A stretch of 18,775 nt of DNA from JAHJQQ01 sp964458835 (GTDB taxonomy: Bacteria; Pseudomonadota; Gammaproteobacteria; Thiohalobacterales; Thiohalobacteraceae). The DNA lies in contig CAYWKV010000044.1 in NCBI GenBank assembly GCA_964458835.1, positions 1 through 18,775 of the forward strand, written 5' to 3'. Positions within the stretch are counted from its first letter, which is position 1, and each line of letters starts with the position of its first letter. The translations under genes were made by a program, and so were the position numbers. Below the pieces are notes generated by a model. The model was not told the DNA's origin and ran no database searches. It saw only the letters and a program-made list of their open reading frames with translations. Below are positions 6,858 through 13,715 of the stretch, one piece after another.

Positions 6858-7670
6858 CTAGAACACCGACGAAGACAGTTCCTGCACCGCGGCGAGGATT
6901 TCCGCATCGTCAGTGACCGCGCGGGCGATGGCGCTGCGGCAGGCGGCGACCGGCGGAATGCCGGCGGCGATCAGCTTGCCGGCATGTACCAGCAGGCGCG
7001 TGCTGGCGCCCTCGTCGAGGCCGCTGCCCTTGAGGTTGCGGGTCATGTGCGCGAACTTCACCAGCCTGTCGGCCATCGCCCGTTCGATGCCCGCCTCCCT
7101 GGCGACGATGCGCGCCTCCAGGTCGGCCGCGGGGTAATCGAAATCCAATGCGACGAACCGCTGCCGGGTGCTCTGCTTGAGATCCTTGAGCACGCTCTGG
7201 TAGCCGGGATTGTAGGAGACGGCCAGGCAGAACTCCTCCGGCGCTGTCAGCTGCGCACCGAGCTTCTCGATCGGCAGCACACGGCGATCGTCGCCCAGGG
7301 GATGGATGACGACCATCGTGTCCTTGCGCGCCTCGACGATCTCGTCGAGATAGCAGATCGCTCCGACGCGCACGGCACGGGTCAGCGGGCCGTCGATCCA
7401 GACCGTCTCGCCGCCGCGCACCAGATAGCGTCCGACCAGATCGGAGGCGGTGAGGTCGTCGTGGCAGGACACCGTGATCAGAGGCCGCTGCAGGCGCCAC
7501 GCCATGTATTCCATGAAACGGGTCTTGCCGCAGCCGGTCGGCCCCTTCAGCAGCAGCGGCAGCTTGTGCCGGTAGGCCGCGTCGAAGATCTCGACCTCAT
7601 CGCCGGTCGGCTCGTAATAGGGCTCCTGCTCGACGTAATACTCTTCGGTGCTGAGAAGCTCTGCGCTCAT
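6858..7670 (-). CDS. cbbQ: RuBisCO activase AAA+ subunit CbbQ (copy 2)
   Basis: 270 aa MoxR-type AAA+ ATPase with Walker A GPTGCGKT (43-50), Walker B ICYLDE (105-110), NPGYQ (about 154-158) and a STRLL motif, all at nearly the same positions as in copy 1. The two proteins share long identical blocks such as LKGPTGCGK, EYMAW and QRPLITV but differ at both ends, so they are diverged paralogues rather than a recent duplication. The ATG at 7670 has AAGGAG 5 nt upstream; longer in-frame extensions run into repeat DNA and are rejected. It lies upstream of cbbO on the same strand, so it is the natural CbbO partner. The 192-bp gap to cbbO is filled by a repeat element, and another element lies 37 bp upstream of its start. 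Confidence 0.95.
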   Translation of the reverse strand: MSAELLSTEEYYVEQEPYYEPTGDEVEIFDAAYRHKLPLLLKGPTGCGKTRFMEYMAWRLQRPLITVSCHDDLTASDLVGRYLVRGGETVWIDGPLTRAVRVGAICYLDEIVEARKDTMVVIHPLGDDRRVLPIEKLGAQLTAPEEFCLAVSYNPGYQSVLKDLKQSTRQRFVALDFDYPAADLEARIVAREAGIERAMADRLVKFAHMTRNLKGSGLDEGASTRLLVHAGKLIAAGIPPVAACRSAIARAVTDDAEILAAVQELSSSVF

Positions 7671-7707
7671 GCATGCTCCTTGAAAGCGGATCAACCCAAA
7701 AACCCTG

Positions 7708-8085
7708 TTGGCCACGGAAGCACACGGAACAACACGGAAAAGACTTATTGCACCAGGCCCGTAAACTGTATCGGGGGGGGTGATCCCGGGTTTACATAGG
7801 AACCTCTGATTAATCGTTACACCGTCATTGCGAGCGAAGCGAAGCAATCTCCTTCTACGGTAGATCAATAGGTTGGAGATTATTCGCTGCGCTCACCCCG
7901 TTGGGGCCGCCCTGCGGGCGTTCTGCGCTCGCAAGCTCGCTGGTGCCGCGTCGCTACGCTCCTCGCAATGACGAATAAATCAGAGGTTCCTTAGGGCGCT
8001 TCGCTCGCCATGACGGCACGATGATCTAATCAGGGGTTCCTATATTGAATTCCTTCCGTGTTGTTCCGTGTGTTTCCGTGGCCAA
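7708..8085. repeat. Palindromic element, family A, with a second element inside
   Basis: The arms 7708-7739 and 8054-8085 are a 32-bp inverted repeat with one mismatch, built from CACGGAA three times at 10-bp spacing. This is the same word and spacing as the inner arms at 1012-1045 and 1111-1143. The 314 bp between the arms hold a small GTAAAC/GTTTAC inverted repeat (7761-7766, 7790-7795) and a separate MITE-like element (7796-8043). There is no coding potential. Together these fill the cbbQ-2/ykgJ-like gap (7671-8100). Confidence 0.85.
7796..8043. mobile_element. MITE-like element nested in a family A palindrome
   Basis: The outer ends 7796-7812 and 8027-8043 form a 17-bp inverted repeat with one mismatch. 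A second right end at 7978-7991 is a perfect complement of 7798-7811 (AGGAACCTCTGATT). Inside, CGTCATTGCGAG (7823-7834) pairs perfectly with 7962-7973. The word GTCATTGCGAGCGAAGCGAA is a common dispersed repeat in bacterial genomes (established knowledge). No transposase is present, so it would be non-autonomous. A clear target duplication is not visible. Confidence 0.7.
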
Positions 8086-8100
8086 TACGATGTTTCGAGA

Positions 8101-9012
8101 TCAGTCGCCGCTGCGATAGGGATCGTCCTGGTCCGGCGGCGTGGTCGGCAAAGGTCCGATCTTTTCGGCGATCTCGTCCAGACGCGCCTCGCGCTCGGCC
8201 TTTTTCGCGGCGCGGCGCTCATAGGCGTCGGGGCGCACAGTGAGGAAAGTGTCGCCGAACATGACCTGGGCGAGAAAGCGCTGACCGAACAGCATCAGCT
8301 CCACGTCGTCCTCGAGCTTGTCCCGGGTCGCCTGGTCCAGCTCGTAGACATCTTCGAAGGACGGGCTCTTGATGAATTCGCGGAACTGATCGACATCGTA
8401 GCAGGCCATGAAGAACAGCTGCAGGCTGCGCTGCGAGGGCTTGCCGACCGTCGGGCCCGAGGATTTCTTCTTGAGGATCAATTGTCGCCAGCCGCGGCCC
8501 AGCTCGTCGTATTGCTCAAGTCCCTGCTCCTTGCGGTATTCGTCCACCGTCAGCTTGCGGTCCTCGAAGTGGCCATGGCAATGCGCCTCCTTCACCAGCG
8601 CATAGGATGTGCGATCGGTGTACTCGTCCTGGCGGCGCAGCGACAGCAGCGCGACCGGGTAATAGCGGCAGGCCGTGGGGCGGTCCTCGTAGACGCTGCA
8701 GCCCTCCTCGGTCATGAACTGACAGGCGGTACCACCCTCGATCGGCTGCAGCTTGATGCCGGCGATGCCGTCCTTCTCCATTTCATAGGGATAGGTGTAT
8801 TTCACCAGGAACTCGCCCGAGCTCATTCCCAGCCGTTTCTTCAGCCGGATCACATCGTAGGGCGTCAGCGAGATATCGATGTTCCTGCAGCAGGCGTTGA
8901 AGCAATCGATCCCCTTGTGACAGCGGAACTGGATGACCGCATCGCCCTCGATGGTCTGCGGCACGACGGGACTGCCCGGAAAGGGCGGATCTTCGATCTT
9001 GATGTCTACCAC
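8101..9012 (-). CDS. YkgJ-type cysteine-cluster (metal-binding) protein
   Basis: 303 aa, cytoplasmic. It has the YkgJ family pattern (putative zinc/iron-chelating domain): a first cluster C31-x5-C37-x3-CC (41-42), then C97, C105 and the motif CSVYEDRPTACRYYPV ending at about 120, plus C145 in HCHGH. That makes eight conserved-looking cysteines. The C-terminus is charged, with a likely helical stretch (about 265-285), and ends in proline/aspartate-rich sequence. The start is a GTG at 9012 with GGGAGAAG upstream; no better ATG is in frame nearby. The family is thought to bind Fe-S or zinc, but its role is not settled. Its position between the apr and cbb units suggests a link to autotrophic sulfur metabolism, but that is only guilt by association. 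Family call confident, function unknown. Confidence 0.8.
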   Translation of the reverse strand: MVDIKIEDPPFPGSPVVPQTIEGDAVIQFRCHKGIDCFNACCRNIDISLTPYDVIRLKKRLGMSSGEFLVKYTYPYEMEKDGIAGIKLQPIEGGTACQFMTEEGCSVYEDRPTACRYYPVALLSLRRQDEYTDRTSYALVKEAHCHGHFEDRKLTVDEYRKEQGLEQYDELGRGWRQLILKKKSSGPTVGKPSQRSLQLFFMACYDVDQFREFIKSPSFEDVYELDQATRDKLEDDVELMLFGQRFLAQVMFGDTFLTVRPDAYERRAAKKAEREARLDEIAEKIGPLPTTPPDQDDPYRSGD

Positions 9013-9073
9013 GGCACTTCTCCCGAATCGCGCGTTTCGGCTGCGATTCTGTTACTGACGACTGAAAACACAC

Positions 9074-9247
9074 TTTTACCGCAAAGGACGCAAAGGCGCG
9101 CGAAGAACATCGAAAACATGATGGCCACGAAATCCACGAAACCCACGAAAAGGACTTATGTTTACACCCATTAGCTTTCGTGGGTTTCGTGGATTTCGTG
9201 GCTATATAGGTTTTCCTTTGCGCGGCTTGGCGTCCTTTGCGGTAAAA
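9074..9247. repeat. Nested palindromic element, family B, copy 2
   Basis: The ends 9074-9090 and 9231-9247 are a perfect 17-bp inverted repeat (TTTTACCGCAAAGGACG). The inner arms 9124-9150 and 9176-9202 are a perfect 27-bp inverted repeat of CCACGAAA at 9-bp spacing. Apart from a few substitutions and small length changes it equals 6677-6846, including the non-palindromic spacer CATCGAAAACATGATG and the loop GTTTACACCCATTAGC. It lies 61 bp upstream of the YkgJ-type start. The rest of the 9013-9392 gap holds the aprA terminator and nothing else I can name. Confidence 0.9.
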
Positions 9248-9339
9248 GTACACATCCACAAACGTCGAATATCCTACCCCTGCCTGCACAAAGCGTCGAA
9301 ATCCTGCCCGGCAGCTGGGGGTTACCGCCCATAAATGAG

Positions 9340-9369
9340 AAAACCGGGCGCCTCGCGACGCCCGGTTTT
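9340..9369 (-). terminator. Rho-independent terminator after aprA
   Basis: Perfect 11-bp inverted repeat (9340-9350 and 9359-9369) with an 8-nt loop. On the minus strand the GC stem CCGGGCG/CGCCCGG is followed by TTTTCTCATTT. It starts 24 bp past the aprA stop and ends the sat-aprB-aprA unit. Confidence 0.85.
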
Positions 9370-9392
9370 CCGGTCCTGCAGACTACTGCACC

Positions 9393-11414
9393 TTAGTGGG
9401 CGGCAGGCTTGAACAGCTTGGACTTGTCCACCAGGTCGACGTGCTTACGCTTGAAGCAGGTCCACTTCTTGGAGTCCTTGTCGTAGATGCTGTTCACGAA
9501 GCAGTGCCAGTTCTCCTCATCGACAAAGTTCTTGTCCATGCGGTAGTAGAAGCCCGGGTAACGGGACTCCTGACGGAACAGGATGTGCTGCAGATGGGCT
9601 TCCGCCGTGAGGATACGGTGGTAGTTCTCCCAGGCGCGCAGCAGTTCGTGCAGGTCCTTGGCACGCATCTTCAGCGCGTCTTCCTTCAGCATGTCCAGCT
9701 TTTCCTGCGCCACGTTGAGCATGTTCTCGTTCGTGGTGTAGTAGGTCGCGACGCCGGCCACGTACTCGTCCATGATCTTCTGCAGGCGGAACTGCAGCAT
9801 CTTAGGCGTGATGTAGTGCGGGTTGACGTCGATCGCGGTGGTGTAGTCCTTGAACTCCAGGTAGGTACGCACCGGCTTGTAGATCTCTTCCACCAGCTGG
9901 GCGGGATCGGTGTCCAGCTCGACCTTGAGATCCTTGTTGTCGATGCAGTACTGCACCATGGACTTGGCGCACATGCGGCCTTCGGCGTGCGAACCGGAGG
10001 AGAACTTGTGGCCGGAGGCGCCCACGCCGTCGCCGGCGGTGAACAGACCCTTCACCGTGGTCATGCCGCGATAGCCCCAGCTCCAGCCGGAGGGCAGGTG
10101 ACCCGGGATCTTGTCCTTGTCGGCATGCTCTTCGGCGGTCGGCGCGCCGACGTCGGTCGGACCCGATACCCAGATACCGCAGCAGCCGGAGTGCGAACCC
10201 AGCAGGTAGGGCTCGGTCGGCATCAGCTCGGAGTTCTTCTTCTCCGGCTCGATGTTCTCACCGACCCAGATGCCGCACTGGCCGACGCACATGTCGAGGA
10301 AGTCTTCCCAGGCCTCGGCTTCGAGGTGCTTCACTTCACGCGGGCTGAGGGTCTCGCGCAGCTTGGCCAGCGCGGTGACGGTGTCCATGTAGATGGGACC
10401 GCGACCTTCCTTCATCTCCTTCAGCATGAGGTGGTTGCGCAGGCAGGAGGCCGGAACGGCAGCCTGGCCGTACGGAGGATAGTCGTTCAGCAGCTCCTTG
10501 TTCTTGACCATGTACACTTCGCCGTAGGCGTTGGTGGCCTGGGCCTTGAACAGCAGGAACCACGCACCGACCGGGCCGTAACCGTCCTTGAAGCGGGCGG
10601 GCACGAAGCGGTTTTCCATCATGGTCAGCTCGGCGCCGGCTTCGGCGGCCATGGCGTAGGTGGAACCGGCGTTCCACACCGGGTACCAGGCGCGGCCGGT
10701 ACCTTCACCCACGGAGCGCGGACGGAAGATGTTCACGCAGCCGCCGGCGGCCAGCAGGATGGCCTTGGCCTTGTAGACGATGACCTTGTGGTCGCGGGTC
10801 GAGAAGCCGACGGCACCGGCGATGCGGTTCTTGTCGTTCTTGTCGTTGACCAGCTTGACGATGAAGATGCGCTCCTGGATGCGGTCCATGCCCAGGGCCT
10901 TCTTGGCGGCCTCGGCCACGATCCACTTGTAGGATTCGCCGTTGATCATGATCTGCCACTTGCCGGAACGCACCGGCTTGCCGCCGTCCTTCAGCGCGGG
11001 CAGGCCCTTGGAGCCGTCGTGACGCTCGCCGTTCTCGTCGGTCTTCCAGATCGGCAGGCCCCATTCTTCGAACAGGTGCACGGAGTCGTCGACGTGGCGG
11101 CCCAGGTCATAGGCCAGGTCGTCGCGGGTGATGCCCATCAGGTCGTTGGAGACCATGCGGGCGTAGTCGGCGGGATCCTGCTCGGTGCCGATGTAGGTGT
11201 TGATCGCGGACAGGCCCTGCGCGACGGCGCCGGAGCGATCCATGGCGGCCTTGTCGACCAGCTTGATCTTCAGATCGACGCCGGCTTCCTTCTTGGCGGC
11301 TTCCGCCCACTGCACGATTTCGAACGCGGTGCCGCAGCAGGCCATGCCACCACCGATCAAGAGGATGTCGACTTCCTCTTGGACGACTTCGGGATTACCA
11401 AATTCACCAGCCAT
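9393..11414 (-). CDS. aprA: Adenylylsulfate reductase, alpha subunit
   Basis: 673 aa FAD flavoprotein. In sulfur oxidisers it runs in reverse, condensing sulfite with AMP to give APS in the cytoplasm; with AprB it forms a heterodimer. The N-terminal FAD-binding segment LLIGGGMACCGTAFE lies at about 18-32, and GVGASGHKFSSGSHAEGRM lies around residues 460-480 in the flavin/substrate domain. Length is typical of the family. The ATG at 11414 has GAGGT 7 nt upstream; a longer in-frame start seven codons earlier has no ribosome site. It follows aprB by 52 bp and is the last gene of sat-aprB-aprA, followed by a terminator. The oxidative direction is inferred from the soe and RuBisCO neighbours. The membrane partner (AprM or QmoABC in other organisms) is not in the window. 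Confidence 0.97.
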   Translation of the reverse strand: MAGEFGNPEVVQEEVDILLIGGGMACCGTAFEIVQWAEAAKKEAGVDLKIKLVDKAAMDRSGAVAQGLSAINTYIGTEQDPADYARMVSNDLMGITRDDLAYDLGRHVDDSVHLFEEWGLPIWKTDENGERHDGSKGLPALKDGGKPVRSGKWQIMINGESYKWIVAEAAKKALGMDRIQERIFIVKLVNDKNDKNRIAGAVGFSTRDHKVIVYKAKAILLAAGGCVNIFRPRSVGEGTGRAWYPVWNAGSTYAMAAEAGAELTMMENRFVPARFKDGYGPVGAWFLLFKAQATNAYGEVYMVKNKELLNDYPPYGQAAVPASCLRNHLMLKEMKEGRGPIYMDTVTALAKLRETLSPREVKHLEAEAWEDFLDMCVGQCGIWVGENIEPEKKNSELMPTEPYLLGSHSGCCGIWVSGPTDVGAPTAEEHADKDKIPGHLPSGWSWGYRGMTTVKGLFTAGDGVGASGHKFSSGSHAEGRMCAKSMVQYCIDNKDLKVELDTDPAQLVEEIYKPVRTYLEFKDYTTAIDVNPHYITPKMLQFRLQKIMDEYVAGVATYYTTNENMLNVAQEKLDMLKEDALKMRAKDLHELLRAWENYHRILTAEAHLQHILFRQESRYPGFYYRMDKNFVDEENWHCFVNSIYDKDSKKWTCFKRKHVDLVDKSKLFKPAAH

Positions 11415-11466
11415 TTTCGTTACCTCAATTCTCAATGATTCTTGTGCGATCGAGACGGACCGGCGC

Positions 11467-11952
11467 TCAGGCGCGGATCAGCTCGGCCCGGTTGCCGGCG
11501 CGATAGCCCTTGGTCACACCGCCGTTCTCGGAGCCGGTGAAGAAGCCGGTGTCCTTGATCTTGGCGAGCGATGCGGTCGGCTTGCCGGCATACGGATCGA
11601 TCGAGCCTTCCGGGGTGGTGCGGATCGGGAACTTGAAGCGCTTCAGGGTGCCGTTGCGGAACTTGATGGTCCACATGATGGAGTCCGAACCGCGCAGCGG
11701 CTGCACGGAGCCGCCCAGCGGCACGATATCGGCGTAGTGACGGGCTTCGATGGCCTGCTGCGGGCAGATCTTCACGCAGGAATAGCACTCCCAGCACTGC
11801 TCGGGTTCCTGGTTGAACGCGCGCATGGCATGACCGGTCTCGGAGCCGTCCTTGTCCAGCTTCATCAGATCGTGCGGGCAGATGTACATGCAGGCGGTCT
11901 TGTCCTGACCCTTGCAGCCGTCGCACTTGTCGGTACGTACGTAGGTTGGCAT
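11467..11952 (-). CDS. aprB: Adenylylsulfate reductase, beta subunit
   Basis: 161 aa iron-sulfur protein that passes electrons between the AprA flavin and the membrane partner. Two [4Fe-4S] motifs are visible: C10-x2-C13-x7-C21-x3-C25 and C53-x2-C56-x2-C59-x3-C63. The C-terminal part (IMWTIKFRNGTLKRFKFPIRT and after) is the family tail that wraps round AprA. The ATG at 11952 has AGGAG about 7-8 nt upstream. It lies 199 bp after sat and 52 bp before aprA on the same strand; the sat/aprB gap holds a long hairpin. Confidence 0.97.
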   Translation of the reverse strand: MPTYVRTDKCDGCKGQDKTACMYICPHDLMKLDKDGSETGHAMRAFNQEPEQCWECYSCVKICPQQAIEARHYADIVPLGGSVQPLRGSDSIMWTIKFRNGTLKRFKFPIRTTPEGSIDPYAGKPTASLAKIKDTGFFTGSENGGVTKGYRAGNRAELIRA

Positions 11953-12103
11953 CGTAACTCTCCTGTGGTTTTTGCTAGCAATCCGCGAACGTCGCGGCAC
12001 CGTTTTCGAACTTCCACCTGACCTTGGCCGGGGCGTATCGCGAGTCCGCTTCCGGCAGGCTTAAGTTCCGTCATCTCGGACGGCTGCGCCGCCTCGACAA
12101 CCC

Positions 12104-12143
12104 GCCGGATTGGAGCGGGCGCGTTCGCACCGCTCAATCCGGC
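12104..12143. other. Long GC-rich hairpin between sat and aprB
   Basis: GCCGGATTG (12104-12112) pairs with CAATCCGGC (12135-12143), and AGCGG (12114-12118) pairs with CCGCT (12130-12134), with one bulged G. The loop itself can form GCG/CGC. About 17 pairs in 40 nt, starting 8 bp after the sat stop. There is no T-run, so it looks more like a REP or processing/stability hairpin than a classical terminator. The rest of 11953-12151 shows only a short CCGTC/GACGG hairpin near 12068-12082. Confidence 0.7.
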
Positions 12144-12151
12144 TCTCAATT

Positions 12152-13369
12152 TCAGACCGCGGAGTGGCCTTTCAGCTCGACCTTCACGTTCTGCTCGGCG
12201 GTGAGGCCGGCGTAGTATTTCTGCAGCACCTTGGCCACTTCGGGACGGCTGAAGGTGGGCGGCAGATCCTGGCCTTCGGACAGCATGGCGCGGACCTTGG
12301 TGCCGGACAGCAGCACGCGGTCGTCCTTGGTGTGCGGGCAGGTGCGCTGCGAGGCCATGCCGCCGCACTTGTTGCACCAGAAGGTCCAGTCGATGTTCAG
12401 GTTCTTGGTCTCGAGCGCGTCCTTCGGGATCTCGTCGAAGATCTTCTGGGCGTCGAAGGGACCGTAGTAGTCGCCCACGCCCGCATGGTCACGGCCGACG
12501 ATGAGGTGGGAGCAGCCGTAGTTCTGGCGGAACAGCGCGTGCAGCAGCGCCTCGCGGGGGCCGGCGTAGCGCATGTCCAGCGGATAGCCGGCCTGGATCA
12601 CGGTGTTCGGCGCGAAGTAGTTCTCGATGAGGACCTGGATGGCGTCGGAGCGCACTTCGGCGGGGATGTCGCCGGGCTTCAGCTTGCCGAGCAGCGAGTG
12701 GATCAGCACGCCGTCCATGGTCTCGATGGCGATCTTGGCCAGGTATTCGTGCGAACGGTGCATCGGGTTGCGGGTCTGGAATGCCGCGATGCGCGACCAG
12801 CCCATCTTCTCGAACGCGGCGCGGGTCTGCGCCGGGGTCATGAACTGCTCGCCGTATTCCTCGGGGAAGCCGCCCTGTGAGAGCACCTTGACGGAGCCGG
12901 CGAGGTTGACGTCGCCCTGCGCCATGACCATCTTGACGCCCGGGTGCTCCAGGTCGGTGGTCTTGTACACCTGCATGCACTCGTGTGCCTTGTCGATGGC
13001 GTACTTCTCGGTGATCTTCATGGTGGCCAGGATTTCGCCGCGCTCCGGATCGAACAGCGCGATGTCCTCACCTTCCTTGAGACCGTCGGCGGTGGCCTTG
13101 TCAGTGGAGAGCGTGATCGGAATGGGCCAGAACAGGCCGGAGGCCATCTTCATGCCGTCGCACACGCCCTGCCAGTCGGCGCGGGTCATGAAGCCGGTCA
13201 GCGGGGTGAAGCCGCCGATGCCCATCATGATGAGGTCGCCCGCTTCGCGGGACGAGACGTTGACCTTCTTGAGGCCTGCGGCGCGCTTGCGCTCGTCCGC
13301 CAGGGCCTGGCCTTCCAACAGCAGGGGTTTGAGTTCGCCCCCACCATGCGGTCTGACTAGCTTCGACAT
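12152..13369 (-). CDS. sat: ATP sulfurylase (dissimilatory type)
   Basis: Sulfate adenylyltransferase, 405 aa, homomeric Sat type rather than CysDN. In sulfur oxidisers it turns APS plus pyrophosphate into sulfate plus ATP. Active-site motifs are QTRNPMHRSHE (198-208, the QxRNPxHxxH nucleotide motif) and GRDHAG (292-297). A zinc-ribbon-like set C332-x2-C335, C344 and H346 is of the metal-binding kind seen in some bacterial and archaeal Sat enzymes. There is no APS-kinase extension. The ATG at 13369 has GAGGAG 4 nt upstream; upstream in-frame sequence is Arg-rich and unlikely to be coding. It is the first gene of sat-aprB-aprA and divergent from soeA across 346 bp. Confidence 0.97.
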   Translation of the reverse strand: MSKLVRPHGGGELKPLLLEGQALADERKRAAGLKKVNVSSREAGDLIMMGIGGFTPLTGFMTRADWQGVCDGMKMASGLFWPIPITLSTDKATADGLKEGEDIALFDPERGEILATMKITEKYAIDKAHECMQVYKTTDLEHPGVKMVMAQGDVNLAGSVKVLSQGGFPEEYGEQFMTPAQTRAAFEKMGWSRIAAFQTRNPMHRSHEYLAKIAIETMDGVLIHSLLGKLKPGDIPAEVRSDAIQVLIENYFAPNTVIQAGYPLDMRYAGPREALLHALFRQNYGCSHLIVGRDHAGVGDYYGPFDAQKIFDEIPKDALETKNLNIDWTFWCNKCGGMASQRTCPHTKDDRVLLSGTKVRAMLSEGQDLPPTFSRPEVAKVLQKYYAGLTAEQNVKVELKGHSAV

Positions 13370-13715
13370 GGGGCTCCTCGTATCTTCACGGCGGCGCTTG
13401 GCTTGTAGACAACGGCGGGAACCGGGGGCGCACCGCCTCACACCCGCACGGACCTGCCCGTGGCAGGGGCTGTTACCTTAAGGGGTACCCTGGGGAAAGC
13501 CAAACAGTTTTATCTTTAGGAATCATAAAAAGCCCTTATTCGATTTGATGAAGGGCCCAATCCCTGCAATCATATGTTTTTATTTAAAATAAGGGTGTTA
13601 TCTCTATTAGAATATTATAATATTTTATGAACAACTCAGATTTCCTGATTGGTTAGTGCCTGACTAGTTTAATAAAGTACATGATCCCGTAACCTGCCAA
13701 CGGACCTTATATATT
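13370..13715. promoter_or_regulatory. Divergent promoter region between sat and soeA
   Basis: 346 bp without a gene. Positions 13500-13715 are very AT-rich (for example ATTATAATATTTTATG at about 13614-13629) against a GC-rich background, as expected for promoters firing both ways. Many TATAAT-like words are present, so I cannot assign a single pair. A short KpnI-like palindrome GGGTACCC lies near 13482. soeA has only a weak GGAC about 11 nt before its ATG and sits beside TATATATT, so its leader may be very short. Confidence 0.5.
13524..13556 (-). terminator. Terminator-like hairpin in the sat leader (possible attenuator)
   Basis: On the minus strand GCCCTT (13556-13551) and AAGGGC (13537-13532) form a 6-bp stem with a 13-nt loop, directly followed by TTTTTATG. 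It lies about 160 bp upstream of sat on the sat strand. If the sat promoter is in the AT-rich block to its right, this would be an attenuator. Otherwise it is a stray or insulating terminator. Confidence 0.4.

Noticed and set aside
5124..7799. Very long plus-strand open frame opposite cbbO and cbbQ-2
   Set aside because: It runs through two confident genes and the family B repeat, lacks recognisable domains, and owes its openness to GC-rich codon bias.
7671..8100. Insertion sequence with transposase
   Set aside because: Terminal inverted repeats exist but no open frame inside encodes a transposase; called MITE-like instead.
9396..11438. Plus-strand open frame opposite aprA
   Set aside because: Antisense shadow of aprA with no motif and no ribosome site.
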